Shown: positions 52,624-59,658 of the stretch, in pieces
Layout of the letters: every line of letters begins with the position of its first letter
Numbering within the stretch: position 1 is the first letter of the stretch
Source of the DNA: Magnetovibrio blakemorei
GTDB lineage: Bacteria > Pseudomonadota > Alphaproteobacteria > Rhodospirillales > Magnetovibrionaceae
Length of the DNA stretch: 59,658 bases
Direction of reading: 5' to 3'
NCBI RefSeq assembly: GCF_001746755.1
Contig: NZ_MCGG01000014.1
Location: 1-59,658 of the forward strand
Translations under genes and position numbers: made by a program
The notes under the pieces: generated by a model
The model's input: the letters and a program-made list of their open reading frames with translations, nothing else
What the model was told of the DNA's origin: nothing
Databases searched by the model: none

Positions 52624-53217
52624 TTAAGGATAAAGGCGTTCTTTTTCCCAACCCTTCAGTCCGTGAATATAGATCACCCGCTCATGCAAGCGAAAGGGTC
52701 GGTCATGCCAAAATTCCAGTCTTGAGGCCTTTATGCGAAAACCCGACCAGAATTCAGGCCGCGGAATTTCGCCAAGGGCAAACTTTGCCGCAAACTTGGC
52801 AACCCGCGCTTCCAGTTCAAACATACCATCCAACGGCTGAGATTGCTTGGACGCCCAGGCACCGATGCGAGAATCCCTGGGACGGGATGCATAATAAGCG
52901 TCAGCCTCAGCGTCCGACACCGCCTCCACCTCACCCGAAATGCGGATTTGACGGCGCAAGCTTTTCCAGTGAAACAGCAAAGACGCCTTGGGATTGGCGA
53001 TCAATTCGCGCGCCTTTTGGCTGCCCAAATTGGTGTAAAACACAAAACCACGCTCATCATAGCCTTTCAACAACACCATGCGCACCGACGGCATGCCCGA
53101 CTCACCCACCGTGGCGAGCGCCATGGCGTTGGGATCGTTTACTTCTTTTTCTTCGGCTTCACTCATCCAGCTTTGAAACAAATCAAAAGGGTCGGCGTCG
53201 GTGGGGACGAAAGTCAT
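52624..53217 (-). CDS. pdxH: Pyridoxamine 5'-phosphate oxidase
   Basis: A 197-residue FMN enzyme that makes pyridoxal 5'-phosphate from pyridoxine or pyridoxamine phosphate. Motifs: [52 protein letters not shown] and the C-terminal [12 protein letters not shown] ... RLYP, all as in PdxH. Length is slightly short but complete, with the conserved C-terminal RLYP. A perfect 19-bp palindrome lies 31 bp upstream of the start. Confidence 0.95.
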   Translation of the reverse strand: MTFVPTDADPFDLFQSWMSEAEEKEVNDPNAMALATVGESGMPSVRMVLLKGYDERGFVFYTNLGSQKARELIANPKASLLFHWKSLRRQIRISGEVEAVSDAEADAYYASRPRDSRIGAWASKQSQPLDGMFELEARVAKFAAKFALGEIPRPEFWSGFRIKASRLEFWHDRPFRLHERVIYIHGLKGWEKERLYP

Positions 53218-53247
53218 ATCAAAACCTGCTTTAAATGAGATTCTTCA

Positions 53248-53266
53248 GCGATTCGCAGCGAATCGC
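53248..53266. promoter_or_regulatory. Perfect 19-bp palindrome with two GANTC sites
   Basis: GCGATTCGC-A-GCGAATCGC is a 9-bp inverted repeat with a single central base, between the divergent pdxH and DnaJ-like genes. The two arms include GATTC and GAATC, both GANTC targets of the CcrM methyltransferase of alphaproteobacteria. It may be a repressor operator of pdxH or a cell-cycle control site. Confidence 0.5.
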
Positions 53267-53505
53267 ACACAAATGTTAAGAAGTTGTTTACCACACATGC
53301 GTTGTAATCAAAGTTCGCGTGCGGTGCCACGTCCAGTACACGGCGACACACGATAACAAAGTTCAACGGGCAACACACCCAAAAGGAATACCTTGCAAAA
53401 AATGCGCTCTTTCTTCGCCCCCTCTTTTCGCATTTTGGCCTGCCGCGCATTCGCGCAGCACTTAGGCGCGTGGAAAACCATCGTCGCCCCGGAGGTCACC
53501 ACCTG

Positions 53506-54483
53506 ATGTCTACGACAACTCGCGATCCATACTCCACCTTGGGCGTGCACAGCAAAGCCAGCCTGGAAGACATCAAAAAGTCCTACCGCACCTTGGCGCG
53601 GGCCCATCACCCGGACTTAAAACCGGGCGACAAGATTTCGGAAGAACGCTTCAAAGACATTTCCAGCGCCTATGACCTGCTGTCCGATCCCGCCAAGCGG
53701 CGCATGTTCGACAATGGTGAAATCGACGCCATGGGCAACAAGCGCGCCGGCTTTGGGACATCGCGCGGCTATGACAGCTACAAACGCAACGCCAATACGG
53801 GCACCGGGGGGACAGGTCCAGGTGCATCCGGTCCGGGCGCGACAGGTCCACACGGCGGCGCACGCAAAAGCCCGTTCAGCAATTTTTTCAAAGACCGCCA
53901 AAGCAACGCCCACCAATCCATCAAGGCCAAAGGTGCGGATGTCAGCTACACCTTAAAAGTTTCGTTTTTGGATGCGGCCTGCGGCGTGGAAAAGAACGTC
54001 CGCATGACGTCGGGCAAAACCTTAAAAGTGCGCATTCCCGCCGGCACGCAAACAGCCGACGTTCTGCGCCTTAAGGGCCAAGGCATGAACGGGTTGGGCG
54101 GCGGCGTTGCCGGTGATGCGTTGGTGGAAATCATCGTCGAGGCGGATCAAAAGTATCGCGCCGAAGGCCTTGATGTTTACAGCGAAGAAGCCGTCACCTT
54201 GGCGGAAGCGTTGTTGGGTGGGCGCATCGAAGTGCAAACCATCCACGGTCCGGTGTTGGTGACCGTGCCCGAAGGTTCAAATTCCGGCACCAAATTGCGT
54301 CTCAAAGCCAAGGGCATTCATCACACCACCACCCCCGTGCAACTGGGCGACCATTATGTCTCGCTGAAAGTGGTGCTGCCGGAAAATGAAGATTCGGATC
54401 TCAAAAAGTTCGTCAAAAAGTGGATCGGCAAACGGCCCTACAGCGTGCGCAAAGAAACCCTCAACCGCACTGCAGCAGAATAG
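53506..54483 (+). CDS. DnaJ/CbpA-like co-chaperone
   Basis: A 325-residue Hsp40 protein. J-domain (about 5-70) with the HPD motif (ARAHHPDLKPGD), a Gly/Ser/Thr-rich linker (about 90-125), then the C-terminal substrate-binding beta domains (LKVSFLDAACGVEKNV ... VEIIVEADQKYRAEGLDVY). There is no zinc-finger region, so it is of the CbpA class, not canonical DnaJ. GGAGG lies about 11 nt before the ATG at 53506. It stands alone, away from dnaK. Confidence 0.9.
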   Translation: MSTTTRDPYSTLGVHSKASLEDIKKSYRTLARAHHPDLKPGDKISEERFKDISSAYDLLSDPAKRRMFDNGEIDAMGNKRAGFGTSRGYDSYKRNANTGTGGTGPGASGPGATGPHGGARKSPFSNFFKDRQSNAHQSIKAKGADVSYTLKVSFLDAACGVEKNVRMTSGKTLKVRIPAGTQTADVLRLKGQGMNGLGGGVAGDALVEIIVEADQKYRAEGLDVYSEEAVTLAEALLGGRIEVQTIHGPVLVTVPEGSNSGTKLRLKAKGIHHTTTPVQLGDHYVSLKVVLPENEDSDLKKFVKKWIGKRPYSVRKETLNRTAAE

Positions 54484-54504
54484 GCGGCAGAATAGACAGA
54501 ACGC

Positions 54505-55761
54505 TTAAGCGGGTTCACTTTCAAACAATTCCCTCAGCGTGCGGCCATAGCCGCTGCCTTTGAGCCCGCCTAGGCTGTCTTTCAATTGGCCACGCCACGG
54601 CGGACCACCTGCGGGCAGGTCGTCGGGGTTGGGGGCAAGACCTAGGCCATGGGCGACGTCCGCGATGCTCAGCACATCGGGGTCGCGACACAACAACCAC
54701 TCATCCCTGTCGCTGAGCGCCACGAAGCCTTTCTCGCGGAGCACTTCCAAGGCTTGGGCCAAGATATCTTCGCGCAACAGATTCAATTTGGGACCCGTCT
54801 CCGCTTCACCACGGGTTTTTCGCCACAGCTTTTCCATGGCCGCCAGCGCCGCGTCCAGTTTGCGCGCAGGCGCCATATCGTCAAAACCTTGGGCGATGCG
54901 TGCGCGTCCCCATTCCGGCATCAACGCCGTGACTTGGGCCCCGATCAACACCACCGCCCACGACAAATACATCCAAATGAAAAAAATCGGAACCGTCGCC
55001 AAGGCACCATAAATGGTCTGGTAGGACGGGAAAGTCGAAATGTAAAAGGCAAAGGCACGCCGTAACACACCGAACAACAGCCCCGCCGTAATGCCACCAA
55101 TCAACGCGTGCCCCATCTTCACCGGACGATACGGCACGATGGCGTAAAACACCGTAAACGCAAAAATCGCCAAAACGGACGGCAACAATCGCGCCATGAC
55201 GCCAGCCAATCCCGGAATGGCCCCCACTCCGGCCCATTCCGACAGCGCATACAGATAGGTCGCCAGTGACAAGCTACCGCCCAACAGCAACGGCCCCAAC
55301 GTGATCACCGCCCAAAACATCATCAACCGCGGAACGAACGGGCGGGTCGCTTTAACATGAAAGATAGAATTGAGCGCGGCCTCGATGGTCGACAGCATCA
55401 TGATCGCGGTGATCGCCAAACCGACGATGCCAATCGCCGTCATTTCCCCCGCTTTGCCAACGAATTGATCGAAATAGACTTGAACCTCGTTGACGGATTC
55501 GGGCAAAAAGTTTTCAAACAACACACCCTTCATCTGCACTTGAATGTCGTCGAAAATGGGAAAGGCGCGGAGAATCGCAAACGCAATGGCAATCAAAGGG
55601 ACCAACGCCAGCAACGTTGTATAGCTCAACGCGGCCGCAATGCGCATACACTGATCACGGCGAAACTGAGCCATGACCAAACGCATAAAAGCCCTTAATT
55701 CAAGGCCTAAAGAGGGCTTAGGCAGCGTTTGGGTCTGGACAGCGGGTTCAGGATCGTTCAT
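54505..55761 (-). CDS. YihY/BrkB-family membrane protein
   Basis: A 418-residue protein with six TM helices in the N-terminal 300 residues and a cytoplasmic C-terminal domain of winged-helix type. Family motifs: RIAAALSYTTLLALVPLIA near TM1 and LRRAFAFYISTFPSYQTIYGALATVP. The name 'ribonuclease BN' sometimes given to this family is wrong in origin; its function is unknown. It is convergent with the DnaJ-like gene and divergent from fabI. Confidence 0.89.
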   Translation of the reverse strand: MNDPEPAVQTQTLPKPSLGLELRAFMRLVMAQFRRDQCMRIAAALSYTTLLALVPLIAIAFAILRAFPIFDDIQVQMKGVLFENFLPESVNEVQVYFDQFVGKAGEMTAIGIVGLAITAIMMLSTIEAALNSIFHVKATRPFVPRLMMFWAVITLGPLLLGGSLSLATYLYALSEWAGVGAIPGLAGVMARLLPSVLAIFAFTVFYAIVPYRPVKMGHALIGGITAGLLFGVLRRAFAFYISTFPSYQTIYGALATVPIFFIWMYLSWAVVLIGAQVTALMPEWGRARIAQGFDDMAPARKLDAALAAMEKLWRKTRGEAETGPKLNLLREDILAQALEVLREKGFVALSDRDEWLLCRDPDVLSIADVAHGLGLAPNPDDLPAGGPPWRGQLKDSLGGLKGSGYGRTLRELFESEPA

Positions 55762-55916
55762 TGAGCAGCAACAACAATCTATTAACGAGTTTCACCCATG
55801 ATATACATAAATTCTCGTGTTTTGCGACGACTAAGCTGAACCGCTGCTTTTCAGGCTGGGTGTGTATCGTGTAGGATGCGCGCTCTCCGCATATTAAAAC
55901 AAGGATACCAAGGACT

Positions 55917-56729
55917 ATGACCGCTGCCGCTCTGTTGATGGCTGGAAAAAAAGGCATCGTTATGGGTGTGGCCAACAATCGCTCCATTGCCTGGGGTATT
56001 GTTCAACATCTGCATGCCCATGGTGCTGAAATTGCCTTCACCTACCAAGGCGAAGCACTGAAAAAGCGGGTTGGACCGCTGGCCGGGGAAGTCGGCTCCG
56101 ACTTCCTCATCGAATGTGATGTCACCGACATGGACAGCGTTGACCGGGTCTTTGAGACCGTCAAAGAGCGCTGGGGCAAAATTGACTTTGTCGTACACGC
56201 CATAGCGTACTCCGACAAGGACGAACTGAAGGGCCGCTACATCGACACCACCCGCGAAAACTTCCAGCGCACTATGGACATTTCGGTCTTTTCCTTCACC
56301 GCCGTATGCCAACGCGCCGCCCCGATGATGAACCCCGGCGGTTCGCTGCTGACGCTCAGCTACTACGGCGCAGAAAAAGTCGTGCCCCATTACAACGTCA
56401 TGGGCGTCGCCAAGGCAGCCCTTGAAGCCAGCGTGCGCTACTTGGCCGAAGACATTGGCAAGGACGGTCTGCGCGTTAATGCCATGTCGGCGGGTCCCAT
56501 GAAGACCTTGGCCGCCAGCGGCATCGGCGATTTCCGCTATATCTTGAAGTGGAACGAGCTCAATTCCCCGCTCCGGCGCAATGTCACCTTGGATGACGTC
56601 GGCGGTGCCGGGCTGTATCTGCTGTCGCCGTTGGCCGGCGGTGTGACGGGTGAAGTTCACTATGTCGATTGCGGCTACAACAACGTCGGCATGAAAGCCG
56701 TCGACGCTCCCGATATCTCCACCGTGTGA
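55917..56729 (+). CDS. fabI: Enoyl-[acyl-carrier-protein] reductase (NADH), FabI type
   Basis: A 270-residue NADH-dependent enzyme completing each fatty acid elongation cycle. The cofactor loop GVANNRSIAWGI and the catalytic Tyr-x6-Lys, within YNVMGVAK, fit FabI rather than FabL or FabV. It is the enzyme inhibited by triclosan. AAGGA is 5 nt upstream of the ATG. aroC follows after 26 bp on the same strand; that pairing is common in alphaproteobacteria. Confidence 0.95.
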   Translation: MTAAALLMAGKKGIVMGVANNRSIAWGIVQHLHAHGAEIAFTYQGEALKKRVGPLAGEVGSDFLIECDVTDMDSVDRVFETVKERWGKIDFVVHAIAYSDKDELKGRYIDTTRENFQRTMDISVFSFTAVCQRAAPMMNPGGSLLTLSYYGAEKVVPHYNVMGVAKAALEASVRYLAEDIGKDGLRVNAMSAGPMKTLAASGIGDFRYILKWNELNSPLRRNVTLDDVGGAGLYLLSPLAGGVTGEVHYVDCGYNNVGMKAVDAPDISTV

Positions 56730-56755
56730 TATCTCTTTGGTGATTGGATTTTAAA

Positions 56756-57841
56756 ATGGCCGGCAACACCTTTGGCGAACTTTTCCGTCTCACCACGTTT
56801 GGTGAATCTCACGGCCCCGCCATTGGCGGCGTCGTTGACGGTTGCCCGCCGGGCATCAAATTGTCCGAGGCCGACATCCAGCCGTTCTTGGACAAACGCC
56901 GTCCCGGTCAAAGCAAGTTCACCACCCAGCGTCAAGAAGCCGACCAGGTGAAAATTCTCTCTGGCGTGTTTGAAGGTAAAACCACCGGAACGCCCATTGG
57001 CTTGCTGATCGAAAACACCGACCAGCGCTCCAAAGACTACGGCGACATCAAAGACAAATTCCGCCCCGGCCATGCGGACTACAGTTACTTCGCCAAATAC
57101 GGCCAGCGCGATTACCGCGGCGGTGGCCGTTCCAGCGCGCGGGAAACCGCGGTGCGCGTGGCGGGCGGCGCGGTGGCGCAAAAGGTTCTCACCCACATTT
57201 TGGGCAAAGCCGCCAAGGTGCGCGGCGCTTTGGTGCAGATGGGGCCCATTGATATCGATTACCGCAACTGGTCGTGGGCGCAGATTGGCAAAAACCCGTT
57301 TTTCTGCCCCGACGCCAAAGCCGTCCAGCAGTGGGAAGCGTATTTGGCCGACATTCGCAAAACCGGCTCGTCCACAGGCGCGGTCGTCGAAATTCAGGCC
57401 AGCGGCATCCCCGCCGGGTTGGGCGAACCGGTGTTTGACCGCATCGACGCCGACATCGCCAAGGCGCTCATGTCCATTCCCGCCGTCAAGGGCGTGGAAA
57501 TCGGCGAGGGCTTTGCGGCAGCAAGCCTCACGGGGGAAGAAAACGCCGATGAAATCCGCCGCGGCACCGACGGCCAGCCTGAATTCCTCGCCAACCACGC
57601 GGGCGGCACATTGGGCGGCATTTCGTCCGGCCAAGACATCATTGCGCGGTTTGCGGTGAAGCCCACCAGCTCCATCCTCACCCCGCGCAAAACCGTGACG
57701 ACCAAAATCCAAAACACCGACATCATCACCAAAGGCCGCCACGACCCCTGCGTCGGCATCCGCGCCGTCCCCGTCGGCGAAGCCATGATGGCTTTGGTCC
57801 TCACTGATCACCTGCTGAGACACCGAGCGCAAAACGGCTAA
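56756..57841 (+). CDS. aroC: Chorismate synthase
   Basis: A 361-residue FMN-dependent lyase that converts EPSP to chorismate, the last common step to aromatic amino acids. Signature motifs: [18 protein letters not shown] at the N-terminus, RPGHADYSY in the middle with [11 protein letters not shown], and a C-terminal [15 protein letters not shown]. Start ATG 56756, four codons into a longer frame without a ribosome site. A REP-like element follows 24 bp after the stop. Confidence 0.96.
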   Translation: MAGNTFGELFRLTTFGESHGPAIGGVVDGCPPGIKLSEADIQPFLDKRRPGQSKFTTQRQEADQVKILSGVFEGKTTGTPIGLLIENTDQRSKDYGDIKDKFRPGHADYSYFAKYGQRDYRGGGRSSARETAVRVAGGAVAQKVLTHILGKAAKVRGALVQMGPIDIDYRNWSWAQIGKNPFFCPDAKAVQQWEAYLADIRKTGSSTGAVVEIQASGIPAGLGEPVFDRIDADIAKALMSIPAVKGVEIGEGFAAASLTGEENADEIRRGTDGQPEFLANHAGGTLGGISSGQDIIARFAVKPTSSILTPRKTVTTKIQNTDIITKGRHDPCVGIRAVPVGEAMMALVLTDHLLRHRAQNG

Positions 57842-57865
57842 AACTATTTAGCTGTCACAAGCCCC

Positions 57866-57949
57866 TGGATTGCCACGCGCCAAACGGCGCTCGCAATGAC
57901 GGAACAGTGCTGCGTCATGGCGAGAAGCGCAGCGACGACGCCATCCAGA
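57866..57949. repeat. REP-like inverted repeat element
   Basis: Starts CTGGATTGCCACGCGCCA, ends GACGACGCCATCCAG, with the two arms roughly complementary (CTGGAT..TGACG and CGTCATGG..ATCCAG). It resembles the short palindromic intergenic repeats found scattered in many proteobacteria. A second, half copy lies at 59542-59574. Confidence 0.8.
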
Positions 57950-57976
57950 GCGCGGGGGCCTGACTTGAGTGGAACG

Positions 57977-58005
57977 TTTACATTACGAACACTCTATGGT
58001 TACAT
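57977..58005 (+). promoter_or_regulatory. Weak candidate promoter of the AT-rich gene
   Basis: TTTACA (57977-57982) and TTACAT (58000-58005) are 17 bp apart. It would give a leader of more than 100 nt. Confidence 0.25.
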
Positions 58006-58119
58006 TTAGACGCCATACTGAATGATGTTTGGTGAGTTTAGCAAACTCTCACGCCCCCCCCCTCAAGTTTGCAGCATTACTGACCACACAATTTTCCAAG
58101 GCAACTTGACATTATCACA

Positions 58120-58779
58120 ATGATTATGGAGACAAAAATTTTGAAAGAAATAATGTATCGAGATGATGAAGGATTAGAAAATCTCATCGCACAAATTGAA
58201 GATTATTCAATAACAAGTAAGAGCATTGCTAAAGAAAAAGGTAATGAAGGGGAAGGCACGATCAAGCTTGGAGTTGGGCTTGGAGGGCTATTATCTGCAT
58301 TTGGAATTGCTAAGGCAGGTGTAGATGCAGAAGCAACTCGTAAAATACACTCGAATCGTATTGAAAAGTCTAACTTAAGACCTTTACCGGAGACACAATA
58401 TCGATCAATTATCAATTATTTAAGTGGAGAAGGCAGGATATATAAAGATCCATACAAGGCTTGGTGTGCGACCAAATCTAGTTCTGGTCACGTATTTTGC
58501 GATTTTGAAGGTCTATTTATTCCATCTGGTTGGGATGCAAACTCTGAAAAATGGATAAAGACTGCTAACAAACAAAAAACACTTGTTTTGTTCAACTATG
58601 AAGATCGAAGTCTAATTATTGGCATGTCGCTTTCTAAGATGTTTGGGATTTCTAATGATCAAATTACACCTACCAGTCATCTTGCCATGCGAGCAAGAAC
58701 TGGTAAAATGTATATTCGAGTATTTGGAAATATGGACAAGACTAAATATATAAAGCCATTTTTTGCAGTATTTTCTTAG
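58120..58779 (+). CDS. AT-rich orphan protein of unknown function (up to 219 aa)
   Basis: I do not recognise this gene firmly. It is far richer in A+T and in Lys/Ile/Asn codons than its neighbours, which suggests horizontal transfer. The product is soluble apart from a Gly-rich hydrophobic stretch (about 48-68, IKLGVGLGGLLSAFGIAKAG). The N-terminal pattern, YRDDEGLENLIAQIEDYSI followed by a Lys/Glu/Ser-rich segment, reminds me of DUF6414-type proteins; this is a weak resemblance. The start is uncertain: ATG 58120 has no ribosome site, TTG 58141 has GGAG 9 nt upstream, and ATG 58153 is also possible. It lies between REP-like repeats next to a toxin-antitoxin pair. Confidence 0.6.
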   Translation: MIMETKILKEIMYRDDEGLENLIAQIEDYSITSKSIAKEKGNEGEGTIKLGVGLGGLLSAFGIAKAGVDAEATRKIHSNRIEKSNLRPLPETQYRSIINYLSGEGRIYKDPYKAWCATKSSSGHVFCDFEGLFIPSGWDANSEKWIKTANKQKTLVLFNYEDRSLIIGMSLSKMFGISNDQITPTSHLAMRARTGKMYIRVFGNMDKTKYIKPFFAVFS

Positions 58780-58912
58780 GGTCAGAATTCATCAACTTCT
58801 AGGTTGTTCAATAAAGGTTACGGTGATGGTTTACTAAACTCACCTAAAGCCCTCCGCCGCCAAGGTTGCTACGTACAAATCAGCACTCACAATGACCATT
58901 GATAACGGTGAA

Positions 58913-59200
58913 CTAAAATGCTTTTTCGAGGTTCTGTTGGCCTAAGATGCGCACGATGACAACGCCGCCCTCTTCTATGCCGTAATAGATCGCATGCGAA
59001 CCGTATGAGCTACGTCTATAGCCTTTGCGGAGATGTTCAACGGCGGGAAAAAGTTCTGGTTGTTCGCTTAATTCATCAAAACGCTGTTTCAGTCCGTTTT
59101 GATACGCCAAGGCTTGTTCAAGACCGAATGTATCGATGCCAAAATCAAATATATGTTCGAAATCTGCTGCGGCGGCCTGGGTTAACTTATAGGTCCCCAT
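58913..59200 (-). CDS. parE: ParE/RelE-superfamily toxin
   Basis: A 95-residue protein of the RelE/ParE fold. The motif AAADFEHIFDFGIDTFG in the first helices and YRRSSYGSHAIYYGIEEGGVVIVRILG in the sheet are typical of ParE toxins, which poison DNA gyrase. The start overlaps the end of the antitoxin gene by 14 bp, so it is translated after ParD. Length is normal and all usual segments are present, so the toxin is probably active. Confidence 0.9.
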   Translation of the reverse strand: MGTYKLTQAAAADFEHIFDFGIDTFGLEQALAYQNGLKQRFDELSEQPELFPAVEHLRKGYRRSSYGSHAIYYGIEEGGVVIVRILGQQNLEKAF

Positions 59201-59444
59201 TGCCGTGCTTTCGCTCCAGGACGGCCTTTATAATCTGATCGGGCGTCTTGTCGCTCATGCCGCTTTGTTCGCCTTCGATGAGGGCCGCACGAACCGCCGC
59301 GATTTCGGCTTTTTCCTTGGCGCGTTCCTTGCGGATCAACTCATTAACAACTTCGCTGTTGCTTTTGTATTCCCCCTCAACGTCGACCTTCAATCTGAGC
59401 CATTCACTGTTGGGGTCCGTAAAGGAAATGCTCTGCCGGGTCAT
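59187..59444 (-). CDS. parD: ParD-family antitoxin
   Basis: An 85-residue antitoxin with an N-terminal ribbon-helix-helix (SISFTDPNSEWLRLKV ... GEYKSNSEVVNELIRKE) that binds DNA and dimerises, and a charged C-terminal tail that neutralises ParE. ATG 59444 follows AGGAGG by 8 nt; the TTG start 6 bp upstream is less likely. The operon is autoregulated by the ParD/ParDE complex at the operator just upstream. Confidence 0.9.
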   Translation of the reverse strand: MTRQSISFTDPNSEWLRLKVDVEGEYKSNSEVVNELIRKERAKEKAEIAAVRAALIEGEQSGMSDKTPDQIIKAVLERKHGNGDL

Positions 59445-59472
59445 TAACAAGTCCTCCTAGGCTGGATGAATG

Positions 59473-59509
59473 TGGTGTAATAATACACCATTTTTACACC
59501 ATGCCTCAA
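59473..59509 (-). promoter_or_regulatory. parDE promoter with overlapping operator palindrome
   Basis: TGGTGTA-ATAA-TACACCA (59473-59490) is a perfect 7-bp inverted repeat, and a third half-site, TACACC, lies at 59495-59500. On the minus strand TTGAGG (59509-59504) and TATTAT (59485-59480) are 18 bp apart, so the -10 lies inside the palindrome. This is the arrangement expected for repression by the antitoxin. Confidence 0.6.
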
Positions 59510-59541
59510 TCTCAATTTAAGGATTACGATGACCGGCACAC

Positions 59542-59574
59542 CCTGGATTGCCACGCGCCAAGCGGCGCTCGCAA
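59542..59574. repeat. Second, half copy of the REP-like element
   Basis: 33 bp identical at 32 positions to 57865-57897, in the same orientation. It lies beyond the toxin-antitoxin pair, so the AT-rich gene and parDE are flanked by direct repeats. Confidence 0.85.
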
Positions 59575-59658
59575 GGATATTTTGGAGTGGTCTATTGTAC
59601 ACAAGCGTTGTCGAAGCAGGCCCAAACGAGGCTCATTTCGTTTAAAATAATTTGTTCG

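Noticed and set aside
58106-58134. TTGACA at 58106-58111 as promoter of the AT-rich gene
   Set aside because: A perfect -35 hexamer, but the region 16-18 bp downstream is GGAGACA, which is the ribosome site and not a -10 box.
1-59658. tRNA, rRNA, CRISPR arrays, prophage, transposases or magnetosome genes
   Set aside because: I looked for conserved tRNA arms, spaced direct repeats, integrase/transposase motifs and mam genes and found none.

Overview
The window looks like about 60 kb of chromosome from a moderate-GC alphaproteobacterium, most likely of the Rhodospirillales type. The evidence is a complete oxidative (reverse-type) dissimilatory sulfite reductase (dsr) cluster, a CtaA/Cox15 heme A synthase, a giant two-TM coiled-coil protein of the alphaproteobacterial polar-organiser style, GANTC sites, and REP-like repeats. 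A sulfur-oxidising marine or magnetotactic relative is plausible, but no magnetosome gene is present and I cannot name a species.

Layout. 1-4740 (minus): the 5' part of a large FecR/retention-module adhesin broken by an apparent 1-nt frameshift, then a ctpA-type protease overlapping a DHH phosphoesterase. 5279-7327: a NIT-domain chemoreceptor with a triplicated tail. 7440-9878 (minus): heme A synthase, a 73-aa protein and a TauD-like dioxygenase. 10045-21537 (plus): promoter, long structured leader and dsrABEFHCMKLJOP. 21684-25791: a second block after tandem terminators, with a TrpD2-like gene, dsrN, uroporphyrinogen-III methyltransferase and a CbiX chelatase. The two blocks together encode the siroheme enzyme DsrAB, sulfur relay (DsrEFH, DsrC), the membrane complex DsrMKJOP, DsrL, and most of the siroheme supply.

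25763-36974: an EamA exporter, a coupled sterol-desaturase/acyltransferase pair, a 1392-aa protein built from 43 units of a 25-residue repeat, and a TauE/SafE exporter with a universal stress protein and a small membrane protein beside a divergent LysR regulator. 36978-47015: SDR, MlaC-like protein, stress protein, kinase/P-loop fusion, MFS and an RND efflux pair. 47283-57841: DUF2892-like protein, CheB-CheR-PAS-histidine kinase, CDF metal exporter, pdxH, DnaJ-like protein, BrkB-like protein, fabI and aroC.

57842-59658 is an accessory patch: REP-like repeats flanking an AT-rich orphan gene and a parDE toxin-antitoxin pair with an evident operator.

Most notable: the dsr operon has a strong promoter followed by about 285 nt of hairpin-rich leader, and the expected dsrA start codon is interrupted by one extra base. 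GC-rich hairpins sit at most of the looser dsr gene junctions. Statements about function are family-based inference unless a residue or site is named.
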